From Linepithema humile (taxonomy: Eukaryota > Arthropoda > Insecta > Hymenoptera > Formicidae), in NCBI RefSeq assembly GCF_040581485.1, contig NC_090130.1, positions 18,293,656 to 18,357,655 of the forward strand: a DNA stretch of 64,000 bases. Direction: 5' to 3'. The notes beneath the pieces are model-generated. The model searched no databases, was not told the DNA's origin, and saw only the letters and a list, made by a program, of their open reading frames with translations. This document shows positions 27,301 to 41,100 of this stretch, in pieces (positions within the stretch are counted from its first letter, which is position 1; the number at the start of each line of letters is the position of its first letter). The position numbers and the translations under genes are program-made.

Positions 27301-30300
27301 CTAAGTAACGTGACCTAATTAGTTCGCGATGATCATTGATTGATATACCATCTCGTTTCGAACTGATTTGTAGAACCGCATTATGATTTACCTTCATGCA
27401 GCGAAATTCCACATCCTACGATACGGTAGATATCGGTGTAACTAATCATAATGAGTTACTAGAGTAGAATCTATTATTCAGCATAATAGAAACGTGATTA
27501 GATACAAACAAAGACGGGGAGATATGAGGCCGATAGGAAATGCGGACTATAAGCCAGAAGGAGAATAGGACATCTAATCGTGATTATTTAATCAATTAAC
27601 AATCGCATATTGGGCTGTCAAGACATTTGCGAAATGTTATTCGACAAGGGAACATTACTCGCAGTAATGCAACCCTCGCTTTGATCAGCCGGAGCGCATT
27701 ATTATCAAACAATAGTTGTATCGCGCCGAAATCATCGCCGATAAGCGATATTCAGTTCAATCCGAAATATCGTTCGACGGAAATTGCAGGGGAAAAAGTG
27801 AAAAATTGCTTGACCAAACCCAACACGCCGGTTGAACGCAAATCAAGAGGAATCGCAGATTTTCTAGCGATACGCGAGCGTGTGCTCCGGGGAATGGGAC
27901 GGTGGGCAAAACACAGCGATGCGAAAAAAAATGAAACGAACAAACCAAATCATACATGTCGCATGAGCTCTTTGACGATGCCGTTCCACTCGCCGGTCTC
28001 CGGGTCCCGCGCGCCGTACTTCCTGTCCGGCACCAGCTCCAATCGGTACGAGAAGCCCACCACCCTCGCCACCGCCGCCAGGAGGTCCACGCAAAAACCG
28101 TAAAACCGCGAATTCCCGGTGTAGTTCTTTTCGTGGTGCATCATCACGTACGGCGTCTCCTGCATCCGTGTCGAATGAACGGGGGATTCATGCAAGAATA
28201 ACGGAAAACGCTTTGAGAGCGCCACGCCGTAACGCGGATTTATGACGAGACACGTTGGCGCCGACCATATCGAGGAACTTTCAACGACCATCGCGCGTTT
28301 CTCGTTCGACTCGCTCTTCCAAAATGGGCGGTACAACCGGGGGTGCCGGGGTTGAAACAGTGAAACAGTCGGCATTATGTATGCGACAATCTATCTCGCT
28401 TTCTTGTGCGTCGTATTTTATAAACATATATTGTTCGTATCTAATAATTCTCATAATCTTTCGATAAAGAGCATAAGTATATCCAAAAGTAAAGTTTATT
28501 CTTACGATATCAATTTGCTTATCTCTTATGCCACTTTTAAACCTGTTGCACGCAATATTAGAATTCAAATAATGATAGCAACTCACCAGTATAGTGATCA
28601 CGATCAGCGTCACGTTCGCGATTCCGGGCTCGAAAAAGGCCGCAGTATCCGTGACGTTGACGCCGGCGTCGGGACGCCACTCGCCGACCTAGTTTAGCAT
28701 ATAATTTCATATACCCATCTGTTATATTCGCTTTTCTGACAACACTTCCTGTTTTGCTCGGTAAGTCACGACGTACCTTGACGAGCGAGTGCTGCTTCAG
28801 TTTCAGAAGATCCAATTTAAACTGAATTCTGCGGCCCTCTTTAAATTCAATGGGCCCGGATATTCCTTTCATCTCGACCTGCAACAAAAACGAATGGTTA
28901 CGAATCCGTGCGTGAGAGCGTTTTCTATCTTGCATGCATGAATTCGTCAACGTTATTCTACTCGACAAATATTCAGCAGATTGCACTTGAAGTAACGAGC
29001 AGTTTGTCGAGTGCGGAAAGTGTTCCGCGCGATCATTTCAATCATTTCAATTGCTTTATTCTATTATTGGTAAACAAAAATTTTTTAAATTAAAAAAAGT
29101 TATGAATTTATTCTAAGATTAGATTTGACTATTATTACGGATTAGCTTAGTTAGGAAAGAGATTTTCTCTCGTGCTATACGTAAACTGTCAAGTACGTTA
29201 AAACGTGATGCAAGAACGATGCGCATCGCCAACGTAAATCTCTCAATCTCGTCGCGCATCAGCGTGTCTTCCGACAAAACTGGCGATGGTAGTTTCGCTA
29301 ACAGCTAACGGCTGTATTACCGGCTCAGAAATTTTCCCGCCTGCCTTAAAAATTTTCGCACTTAGAAAGTCGTTACCGCTCACGCGGGTCGCAAATCTCG
29401 CAAAAGTCGTTAAAGCTCCTCCTCGTGGATCTCGCGGCGCGGCGCTATTCAGACGGGCCGGCGCTCGCCAGTTTCTCGTCGTTTTTGTTAAAATGCCACG
29501 GAAATCTACGTAGCCGCAGACGTTGAACGCTATTAAGAGAGTGACAGAATGGCGCAAGAAGGGAAGACTACGAGGCGAATGGATATGCGTGGCCTGCCTT
29601 CGTAGAGTCGTGGAACGCATAAATTTCAAAAAAAGATCTTCAAAGTCGAACATCTTTCACATCGGTGATTTCATTCGTGAAGATTTTTAACCTCTCGGCT
29701 TCTCTCTTCTTCCGCCATAAAGCGAATGCAAATACGTATAAAATAAGTCAGAGATCAAAGACAAAATCACTTGATAAATAGAAAGGGAGATCTTTTCTGA
29801 CTGTTTTAAAAAATTACGCAATAATACTTCCGTATAAAATTAATATGCGCAAAAATTAGCGCTTAATTTGTAAAATACGCAATTTGAAAAAGCATTTAAT
29901 ATATAATGTAATACTTTAAACTCTTCTATCAAAACTAAGATATGCAAGTGCAGGAAAACAAGAAACTATTTGCTACAGATGTTTTGAAAAATTAAGTATA
30001 CGCACATATAACGACTACGAGTGCTTGAATACTTGGAGAATGATTTTATAAATGTATTAAATCTCATTTGAAATTTATGGAAGCGTCTCTCGAAGTCTAC
30101 TGTAATAAGGCGAGTTTTTAAAGCACTCCATTTCTTTCGTTACTCGCGCATTATCCGCGTAACATGAAAGAAACGAGCAAATCAAAAGGAAGCCGCAGTT
30201 AAATATTTAAGAGCCGGAGTTCCGTGCGCGCGGAAGTTACGACGTGTAACGAAGTATGAGCAAATGTCGGCGCACTCACACTACAAGACGGGGATGTGTC

Positions 30301-33300
30301 TCGCGATAAAATCCAGAGAGCAAATAATGCCGAACGTAAAAAAGCTCACGAGCTTATTCCTGCTACAGTCTGTAAAAATCGCGCCACCTGATGATCGTCA
30401 ATGCGACGATTTGCATCCCTCATGGCTTTCCACGAACGAGTAAAATCGCGACAAAATAAAGCGAAAATATTTGAAGTTGCTCGTACCATAAAACTGCGAT
30501 AAGAACATGAAAGTTGAATAAATACGCTTGGCAGGGATGAAATTACGAGAGTTTGCGAGAGCCGGGAGTTTCCCGATAGCGTTTCGTTTTTGCGATAGTA
30601 CAAGAACTGGACGGAATGCATAGAAATGGAAAATAAAGTGGAGCGCGGTAAATGAGACCTAAAGTCTGATTACCTCATTTTGCAGCAGCTTTCGAGAGAA
30701 AGAGAATTTATGATTTCTCATTTTGATGTAACACAAAGTTCTCTCGTTTCTTCGCGTATGAATGTATAAGAAATTTTAATATGCTACTCTTGTCTTTGCG
30801 CACGCGATCTCCAAAACTATTAATGAAGTTTCCTCATGAATTGTGTCTCGTAATTAACTCGAAAGTTCTTTGCACAATGTGCACTACTACGACAATACAG
30901 CAACGATTACACAATTGCGTTACACTTATTTTCACTATATTTTTTTACATTAATTTAAGCTTTTTCTGCAAAGCAAAAAACCGAGCTGACTCTCTGCCGG
31001 ATTTTTCGTTAGCGTGTGACCACAAAGTGTGAAATTAACGTATGAAAAGCGACATTGTACTGAATTAGCAACACGTTTTAAATATATTACACAGGCGCTC
31101 TCATCAAATATTCATAAAATGTAAATTATGCTGTTAAATAAATGTATATATAAAATACTATGATATTTTGCGAACCACAAATATTAAATATCGTTTACGC
31201 GCGTTTAAACGCGTATTTTACACTAAATTAATAAAATAAATAATACATTGTATATATCACGTTTTCGCATAACTATTTCGAATTAAATTCGTTTCGTTGT
31301 TCGGATATTTGACGTGACTGTCTGACGCGGCGCCGAATTTAATATCCTCTATTTATGCGAGCACGTTTGCAGGGACAAAGCTTTTTATTTCCGTTCAATA
31401 CTCGAGAATTTGATTTCATGCCAATAGAAGATTGCAGTCTCTTGGCAGAAAATCAGAAAACAAAGAAAAAAAAAAAAGACATCGCAATCACAAATGTCGC
31501 GCTCATCTAAGCATTTAAAATTAAAGTGACGTTTCTTTTTATTTTCTATATAAAGATCGTGCTGTGTCTTATTCCAGGTTAATACTTAAATCCTTGTCGG
31601 AGTGACATCGTGAAATGAAACATTTCATTATTAAAACAGACAGCTAGAAGATACAGACAAGATAAAATGAGAAAAGATTTGCACACGATTGAAAAATCGA
31701 AAAGTAAGAAGCATGCTGTAAAATGCGCAAATTAATATGATAGAAGTATAAAAATATATTAACTTTTAAATTTGTATTTTCGGATTGTAGTGATTGAATT
31801 TCATCATACTAATTTATCCTCTCTATTAATTAACATTAAATGTTAATTAATGATTTTTCGAAAATAATAGTCTTCTATTCTCACATATATAATTCTTTTA
31901 TTCTTACAAATAGAGCGCGTATAATTTTTGCAAATAATCTCTTAAATTTTCATACGTACAAGTACGCCGATTAAAATTCGGGCGCGTTGAGGTGGCCGGA
32001 ATGGACGGAATGGGAGATTTAGTGATATTCCCAATCCGACAATTTCGTTTCCACGACGGTTCTAATTAGAACCAAAGCGGAAGTTACTACGACTTTGTCG
32101 GGCGTGACTCAAATCCGAGAGTGTCTTCCTTCCACACGACGAGCGCCGACAAGGAAAACGTCGCGGAATAACGGTCGGCGAGGGTCGGAGCATCGGGATA
32201 ATTGTAAATTGTTATTACGGAGACACGCCTTTTGTTCGCGAGAAAATCCCCTTTTCATGGACGGACGTGGTGCGACGGCTTCTATCATCGCGCCTTTTTC
32301 GCGAGTCCCGCGTCGCGCGGCGTATATCCTGGCCACGCGAGCGGAATATGAGAATCCGTCTTAAAAGCGAAATGTCGCCACCACCACGAATCTCGCGCAA
32401 CATCTTTCCCTCATAAAGAGAGCGCGATGTGTGCGATGATATAACCGGCAAACAGATGATTTCTTATGTCACGCAGCGAGAAAGCGCAGCAAAATCAAAA
32501 CGCTACAAAGCAACTCCCAGTTTAATATTTCATATTAGAAACTTTATACATTTTTTCATTAGCAGAATCAAAATAATAAATGCTAAGATCTCGGATGATA
32601 TGCAGACATTTAGCTTGCGAGTTCGAGAGTGTAATTAATTATTATGTACTATTTATCGATCTCTTCACGGTAATGCAATCTATTGGATAATAGCGCAGAG
32701 CAACCAAAACATACAGTACCATTAGTAAATTATTTGCAGTTGAATTTTGCTGCAAGTTATTGTTGAACAAAGGAAACGCTACTGTATTATACTCTCGAAG
32801 CAATCAATAATCATGTGCGCTCCACACGTGCACATATGCTTTCGAAATAAACCGATAGTTAACTCCTGATTTATGTACTCGCTTTCGTAATGAGAAAGCT
32901 CGTAATAGGAGATACATTGAATTTTTTGCTCAAAATAAAGTTCGGTGCAAAAAATACTCGCAGATCGACTCAATAAGAGATCAGTTTTTTTCCATCCGCT
33001 GGCGAACGCTGGCTGGATCAGCAGCGCTAGAAAACATCCCGATATGTGACTCGGCGATGTCGCGTCGACGCCGACAGGTTGAGTTCTCTCGCCGGTGTAA
33101 AAAAGATCACAACCCTGCAGAAAGTCGCTTGCTTTTCTTTCGCCGTACGTGAGCAGGCTTTTTTTCTCCCGGTCGAAAGGTCGAAGATAAAACATCGTTT
33201 AACAAGTAATACAAGATGTACAGAAGCAAAACGGCTTGCCGTTGCGGCATTTACGCCGAACGCGCGGAAGATAACTTTACGCGGAAGTTAGGAATAATAC

Positions 33301-35125
33301 TGAATAATTACTGTGAGGTTGTGAAAAAGCAGCTACATTAAATTAATTAAATTGCAGAAAGATTAAAGTCAAGTCCTGCAACTATCTTTCATACAAATTT
33401 CATTACATTAAAGACAATTAACTTTTATCTTATCTTTTGTAAAAAATTCTCAATAGAACGGAAATTCAACGTATCTGATGTTTTATTTCACACAAAGCCC
33501 TTCTGCTCGCTTTGTTTGCACGTCATATGAAAGGGAATATATATTTTTTTCTCTAAAAAGAGAGATAAAAACTGCATGAAGATACACAGAAAATAGCAGA
33601 TAAGCAGGATATTCACGCAGCGAGAAAAGTTTAAACTCCTCCGACGCGGTGCAAGTGATATTGCTAAATTTAGACATTTATATCCTCTTCAATCGCTTGC
33701 ATGCTAAGGGAAGCGTATTCATCGCGTAATTTCGTTTCGCAGATGAAGTGCATGCTTAGAGTCAAGAAATTCCTCTGGACGGAAGTTTCGAGACGTGTAT
33801 GTAGCGGTGTAAGTCAAAAAAAAAATGAAAGGAATAATATTTCGACTAAAAGTGTCTCGCTCTGCATCTTTCGTGCTGTTTGAAGAAAAACCAAGCGAGA
33901 TATTATTACTCAGGGGAAAAAAATATTACCGAAGCATAAACTTTCATTCATAACAAATTATTTTCATTGAATATTATAAAACTATTGCAATTTTGTTACG
34001 ATATATAAAATACATTATGTACGGATAATCGTAATTTGTTCAACAGCCATATCTGACTATTATTAATGTTATACAAATCTATATACGGAAATATTTGTTC
34101 GCGTAAAATTGAATCAATAAGTCTTTCTATAATCCAATTCGAATGTCATTTGTACGCGCACGGTGTCAGACATTGAGCCGATTACGATCCTTCCTTTTTT
34201 TTAGCACATCCGGCAAATTTTTCGAAATAATCGCATTTCACGCAATAGCATCCACATTCACAAATTATTCGTGTATACAACATTGTAGCGTGTGTGCAAC
34301 TCATATACGCGTCGCTGGGGTTTCGATATATCACGCTAATACCTCGCGTATACGATTATGTTTTGTACTCCGCGGGAAAATTTGCAATTTATCGAATAAT
34401 TCTCATCTCTGTTACATCGAGCGTAATCAGATAACGCTCCAATTTCGATAACGCAAATTTACGCCGTTTTAGAAGGCCACTGGTTATAATTCTGGATCGC
34501 GCATTATGCCCGAAAATAATTACCGTGACGGGAACTTCTCTCGGCGCTTTGGAGAAGTCCTCGATTTCGCGGATTCAAATCATTCAAATAGCTCCCAAGC
34601 GAGAGAGGTGGCTCGAGAGTTGCGAACGCGCGTTGATCTTGTAAGGATTACTTTCAATCCCCTTGAGCGATTTAAGATTCCCGGCAGATCCATTTGAAAA
34701 TTAAATAAGATCGATGGGATAGCAGACACGACGGAATCACCTCGCTTCTGCAGACAAGATCGGAATCAATCGAGCTTGACTGTGTAAAATTGAATGAGCG
34801 CTTACGGAAGCGAACAAAAATGAAGAGCTTTGATCGTTTTACAACGAAAAGTAAATGCCTCGCCATGTAGATCGAAAAAAACCAAAACTTTTTTCCACGG
34901 CGCAAACACAATTTTAAATTTAGTTTCAAGCTGTTCCCTTTGCATCTAAATGGTGCAAAGCTTGTGATAACAATGGCGTCGGATATTGCGAGGAGATATT
35001 TTCGCATGACAATAGCGGAAATGATAGAAACCGTGCAACTTACCAAGATTGAGCAATTTTTAACCGTGTTTGGCAATAAAATCGTATACACCAATATTTG
35101 ATGGCATGTATAAATATTGATCCGG

Positions 35126-35186
<61 letters not shown>

Positions 35187-38100
35187 AAAGAGAGAGAGGG
35201 AGAGAGAGAGAACCCCAGTCGCAATACATCGTAAATTCCACCTCCATATAATCGTTTTGGCAAAAGCGCAGTGTCGCGTAAATTTTAGTTACGCGTGATT
35301 TTATTTACAGCTATCAATCTCTGTCCAATAACTATTCTACACACGTACGTGCACTCCTTGTCCATTGATGCATAAATACTGAGTTTACTGTAAAGCCACG
35401 ATGCACACGAGATATAAATTGAGAATCGAATACTCCGCTGATATTTTTTTGCATTACAGTTCGCACAGCTTCTTTTACTTTTGAATGAGGGCGGATTAAT
35501 TGAAACGTCTTTCGGTAGCAGCAGCTTACTGCAGCGCGGAACGCGGAGCTGAAAATGGGACGGCGGATAACGAAGTGCCGCCGTAAATTAATGGACCCGT
35601 CCCTGCCCTAGTTAAAGCTTCGTACTTGGACTAAGTCGCGAAACAACGCAGGACAACTTCCAGTGTTCCTGACGGGAATGGCCGTTGGGTCGTTGCTGCG
35701 AGGCCGTAAACGACCTTTAAAAAGTACTATGAAAAGAGCTGCGGCTGGATTAAGCGGTAAACCGCCCGAACGCGAACACCTAATTACCGCGGCAGCTTTT
35801 ATCACGCTCTCCCCAAAGAGGAGGAGCAACTTCGGCCCGCGTTATACACGTAGCCGTTATTTTTAAATACTGTTGAAATTTTACGATGCACAAACGGCGA
35901 AAACATCGACCCGTATTGCTGACATTACGAGGTACACTTTTCACAATATTTTCGTATAATCTTAATTAAAATCGCGTTTAATCAAGCGAGAGGCGGGCCT
36001 CGAGCTTTAATCACACTTCACGCCGATCCGCAAAGCGAATTGGAAAATTGTTTAACGCGATTTTACTCTGTCATAGATTTTGATGCAAGCAATTCCGTAT
36101 TCAACAGGTGGGGTAAGTCGTCTATATAGACGCATATACGCAGTATATCATTATATAGTTTTGGCGTCACGCGATATTAGACGGCGATTCGTCTTTGGTC
36201 GTAGCTGAACTGAGAAGTTAACATCTTTAGACAGAGCTATTTGAATCATTACTTAATTATTTGCCAGAAGCGCGCTTCCCGTTCTTTCTATTTTTTCCCG
36301 CTTCTCCCGAATATATCTTCCGAAACACGTTCTCGTTCCTCGCGAAACGGACGAGACAGTCTCTCCCGTCGGTGCTAAACGTATAAACGCTGTACGAGCG
36401 CGGCTTATCTGTGAACGCTTAATTAGGGGAAAGTCGGCGGGTCCTCTCCACGGTGTAATCTTGTCTTCGTGCTTTCAGTGTACCCGTGTTCCCGCGATTA
36501 ATCAAGCGCCTTCCCTTCCCCACGGTTACGACACGACGCAGTGTCTCGTTGTGTTTCCGGTTGTGATAAAAAGCGGGAAGCTTGTTTGCACGCGCACTTG
36601 CAATCATCTTCCCGCGCTCGTTCGCTTGCTCCGTCCGAGGCAAGTACCTTAATTACGTCGCTAATTACGTCGTGAATGACGGTGTTTATACGCTGGTCAG
36701 GGCGACACCGGAACTGCGCTATTGGCGAACGTCAGCTTCGCGGCTGTCATCTCTGGATGGGAGATTACCGCAGTGTCAATTGCATTGACAGTACAATTAA
36801 GTCGAGACAGCGCGCTGACTGGCAGAATGTCGATACTAGAACGGCTGACTAAAGTATGCATCGCGATCTGTTGTCAAATTGTTAAAGCAATTGGCGCTGA
36901 ATTATTCGACAGGATTAATATTTATATTTCACCACGCTTTTCACGTCGAAGTTGTTTCAATTTCATTATTTCGACGTAAAGCAGCAATTTCAGAGATCTT
37001 CAGAGATACATATATCTCTCGCAGGCAATCGTAATTTTACACCTGTACACCGTCGTGGGATTTAAATTGCCGTTAGCGAGAGCAAACTCGGTCGAAGGAG
37101 CAATTCGCGCGACGCCATATTCCGCGCGCGAGCTTTGCCGCGGCAATTATTTCTCGTTCGGTTCAATTAAGCTACTCGGCTGGAAGCATAATATCGCTCC
37201 GGCTTTAGGATTTAACAGAATGCCGAAATGCCCTATTAGGTAGCAGGAACTAACTCGGTTACCGCGCGGCAATTCCGAGCTTCGCCTTGGGACATTCCTC
37301 GTGCCAAGGCACAATCGTTCATTCGGAGGGGCCCCGCGCCTCGATAACACCACTCGGGGGAACGTTTGTAACCTAGGAATGTTTTCGTTATGAAAAAAGA
37401 CTCCGAATCCTTTATACGCGCACACAATCCTCGCTCTTCATATAAAGAATACAAGTTCGCAATTGCAATTATTAAAGTACATTGTGATAAAATTGGCTAG
37501 CCATAAAATAATATCTATCCATAAAATCAGTCTATAAAATTGAATAAAATAGTTTAAGGCAAAATATAAGTACACTTTCGCGTATAGAATATAAAATAAA
37601 TATAAATGTATAAGTGAATATTTATTTGCCATTTGCAGAAATGAATTAATGTTTTAAATTGAATTATATCATATACAAAATAAAAATGGATATTGCGGAG
37701 GATGGAATTTCATAAATTCTTTTGCAAAAATAATTACATCTGATACCGTTTTATTCTTTCTGGGACAAAAACGTCAATAAATTATCAATGCTTTTCAAAA
37801 TAACGTATTGGATCGTATGTTTTGTTTGTACACTACGGAAGCATATCGGGTAGCTTCAGCTGTCGGATACATCGAGAATCAGGGCAACGGCGTTGGCGAG
37901 CCGCAGAATCAACAGAAAAAAATCTATTAAAAGACGTTTCGCAAAAATACAGTTTTTACGTAGCTTTGCGTGCGCGAGCGGCATCCGGCAAGATCTGATA
38001 CGCGGCGGGGATTTAACGGCGTTGGCGTCCGTACGTGCGTGTCCGCGAGTGTCACGGAGTTGAATATCGACTATTGTACGCGCGACCATTGTCAATAGAA

Positions 38101-41100
38101 GCAAGCGCAATCGCGCGCTGGTGAAGCCCAGTTACGTTGGCGCGTCTCCAAATGCTATCTAACTAAATGCCAGCCGGCTGTCATTAGCATTGCAAAGCGA
38201 GCGCGAGATGATAAATATAGGCAAATAAACAGCGTCCATAGCGACGTCGGAAAGGATCGCTGCAACGTCAGTCAGATACGACGCGAGTTTATAGAAGATT
38301 GCGGGAAATTGTTATGGACGTGAAAAAAAAAAAAAAAAAAAACAATTTTTGGATTGCGATGATAAAAATACGTAAAATTGCCCGAGTGCTCGCCACAATA
38401 TTAATCACATTTATTACGACGCTTTCAGTAAGTGAGAAGGCTACTTTATCGCGCTATTACTGGAAAACTCCATGTGAATCATTCCATGTGAAGCGCGCGA
38501 AGGTGGTGACATTATTCCACCACGTCGCTTCACTCTTTCGCGAATTAACGTCCATGAATGGCACTCCGCGATAGCTTCGCCGCATAACGAATAAGTAACG
38601 TCGAAAGCCAAGCAGCCGGGCGCGTTACGTCGCTTGTAATCTCTTCAGACCACTCGACAAACGCTTTTATGAACGATATTAATCGCATTATACCGCCTGT
38701 TACGCGCCGGCAAGTAGAATGAGAGCAATTTGGCCCGGCGGTATCCGTGTCCCTGCAAATCCGGCACGTTACGACGCGTCCGAGCGAGCACTATCTAAAT
38801 CCCGGAGGATCTAAGAGCCGTCACAGGCCGGCTTAGGGCAATGGCGCGAAGAATGGATATTCTAATCACTTAAGAAAGATTTCCGCTGCCGCGTGCAAGT
38901 AATTGAGCCGTCCACGCGAATTCTTGTCTCGCGAGACGCTGACACTTTGATGAACTACGAAAAACTACAATCCTTTTTGGTTTTGCTGTAAGATAAAATA
39001 ATTTTGCCGAATTTTTACCTGATATTAATAAAACAATCGTATATATCAGATATTGAAGAATTCAATATCTATTATTTTGCTGGTATTATTAAATCATAAA
39101 ATAAAAAATATTCTTCAAAAGTTTCTATAAAAATATAGAGTTTTTTATGTAAAAAACCCAGATTTTTTAATAAATAAAATTTCGTTGCCAAATAATGTAA
39201 CGTATTATTCGATTGGCAAGCGAAATATTCAGATCTTGCAACTTTTGTTTCGGGTCAGTGAAAAGAATGAAAGAATATAAAGGGAGACAGAGAGAACACA
39301 AAAAGTCCGGAGCAAAAAAGTTAGTCGGAGGGCAGAGTTGCGGTAGGTAGATAGTAGAAGCATAACGGGGAACAATTTCGGTAAGCGGTCATCCAAAACA
39401 TTGCACAAGCTTGGGGATGCTATGGCGAAGAGGAATTGTACGATGTGGAGCGTGAGGCGTGGCAAAAGAGCAGCGCGTACTCGCAATTTTAATGTGAACT
39501 GAACCAATAGCCACCGCACGAAATGCGGCGCTCTCCACGCATTCGGTGTTTACGCATTCTGAATTTTATTTTCATTAAAACTGTGAGGCCTGTGGTTAAA
39601 CAAGCACGCGAGAACGTGACGGAATAATGCAGAGAGAACGGAGTTAAAATGAACATAGTCAAACGCACTATTATTGACATTTTTTCATCAAATTGCTCGA
39701 CGATTTGACAGCAGCGTAATGTGCGATTGAAAACGCGATTGTGCGCGATTCAAGTTTATTCAATAATGCGATTTATACGATATTTTTCTTTAAAAAAAAA
39801 AAACGTTTAAATCAAGTCTAATTATAATGAGAAATATTTTTTTAGAAATTCCATGTTTTTCGTATATAAAAAATGTAATTTAAAAAAAATAAGTATCATA
39901 TAGATTTTCTCTGTGGATACTGGAGGCTAACAAAGCCGATTAAAAGAACAAAAAGCCAAAAAATCATTTCTGTTGTGCTATGAACGAATAAAGAACGTTA
40001 TCACTATTGTTTCCAAAGGGGAAGCCTTTATGCATGCTGGTTTTGGCAGCAGATACCTCTGCGCGGATAGTTCATAGATTGGTTTCTGTTTGATCAAAGT
40101 CATCTTTTGCTTTTGCTCGGTAATTGTTCCGAAAAAAAGTATTTTCATATTTTTGTGGAGCAATTTGTGTGTTAATATCGCGTGTGCAATCTGCGCGCCT
40201 GTTGCAATTTTTAATTTCTATTTTTTATTAGAATTACTTTTTATCGAAATTGGTGAATGGCAAACGCATAAATGCAAATCATATTTTTAAGTATGATAAA
40301 AATTGAATAAGCTGAAATTTTAAGCGATTTGACCAATAGTTCAGGGTAAGCATCGATTGCTTGGCCGGAAACGATAACACAGATAACCGGAGAAGTCGGT
40401 GAAGATATAGCTCGGCTTCTGATGAAACTGGAATGGGAAAACGACCGATTTGTACGCTCGTCGGATTTGTTACTCGCACGAATGCACCTCGAGCTGGTTG
40501 ACAGCTGTACACATTGAAACCATATGTTCGAATGCATTAAATGATATTTCGCATTTTACAAAATAAAAAAATATCGAAAAATTATCAAATTACAAGCTCG
40601 CAATTAGTGGAACAGATGTTTCTAAAAGCTGTAACGTACAATTACAATATAATAAATAATTATGAATATACGTAAAAATTTGATTCAGATATCTGTTGAA
40701 AAATAATGATAAATATTCTGGATAATATTAATAGGATATTAACGCGAAGCCAAATTTTCCTGTGGACAGACAAACGACGCAATGGATATTTTTCTGAATA
40801 GGTTGTTGCAAAAATGGCATCGCAATAGCGAGCTATGAAGGTAGAATCGTGGTGTTGGAGATGCGGGTGGAGCACATACACAAAGAAAGATAATAAAAGG
40901 CCAACCGGTGTGCGATTGTAACGCGCGTCAGACCGGCGCTCTGCCTCCATGAACGAATTTTCTGTCCACTGAATCGTAAAGGTGCGAATGTTACGAGCGC
41001 GGTGAATTTCGTTTTCATAGATCGTACACGGCGTTAATTAGTTACAGAAAATGATGGCACAGTGTGGGCAGCCGCCTGTATTTTGTAACGCTGTTACGAA

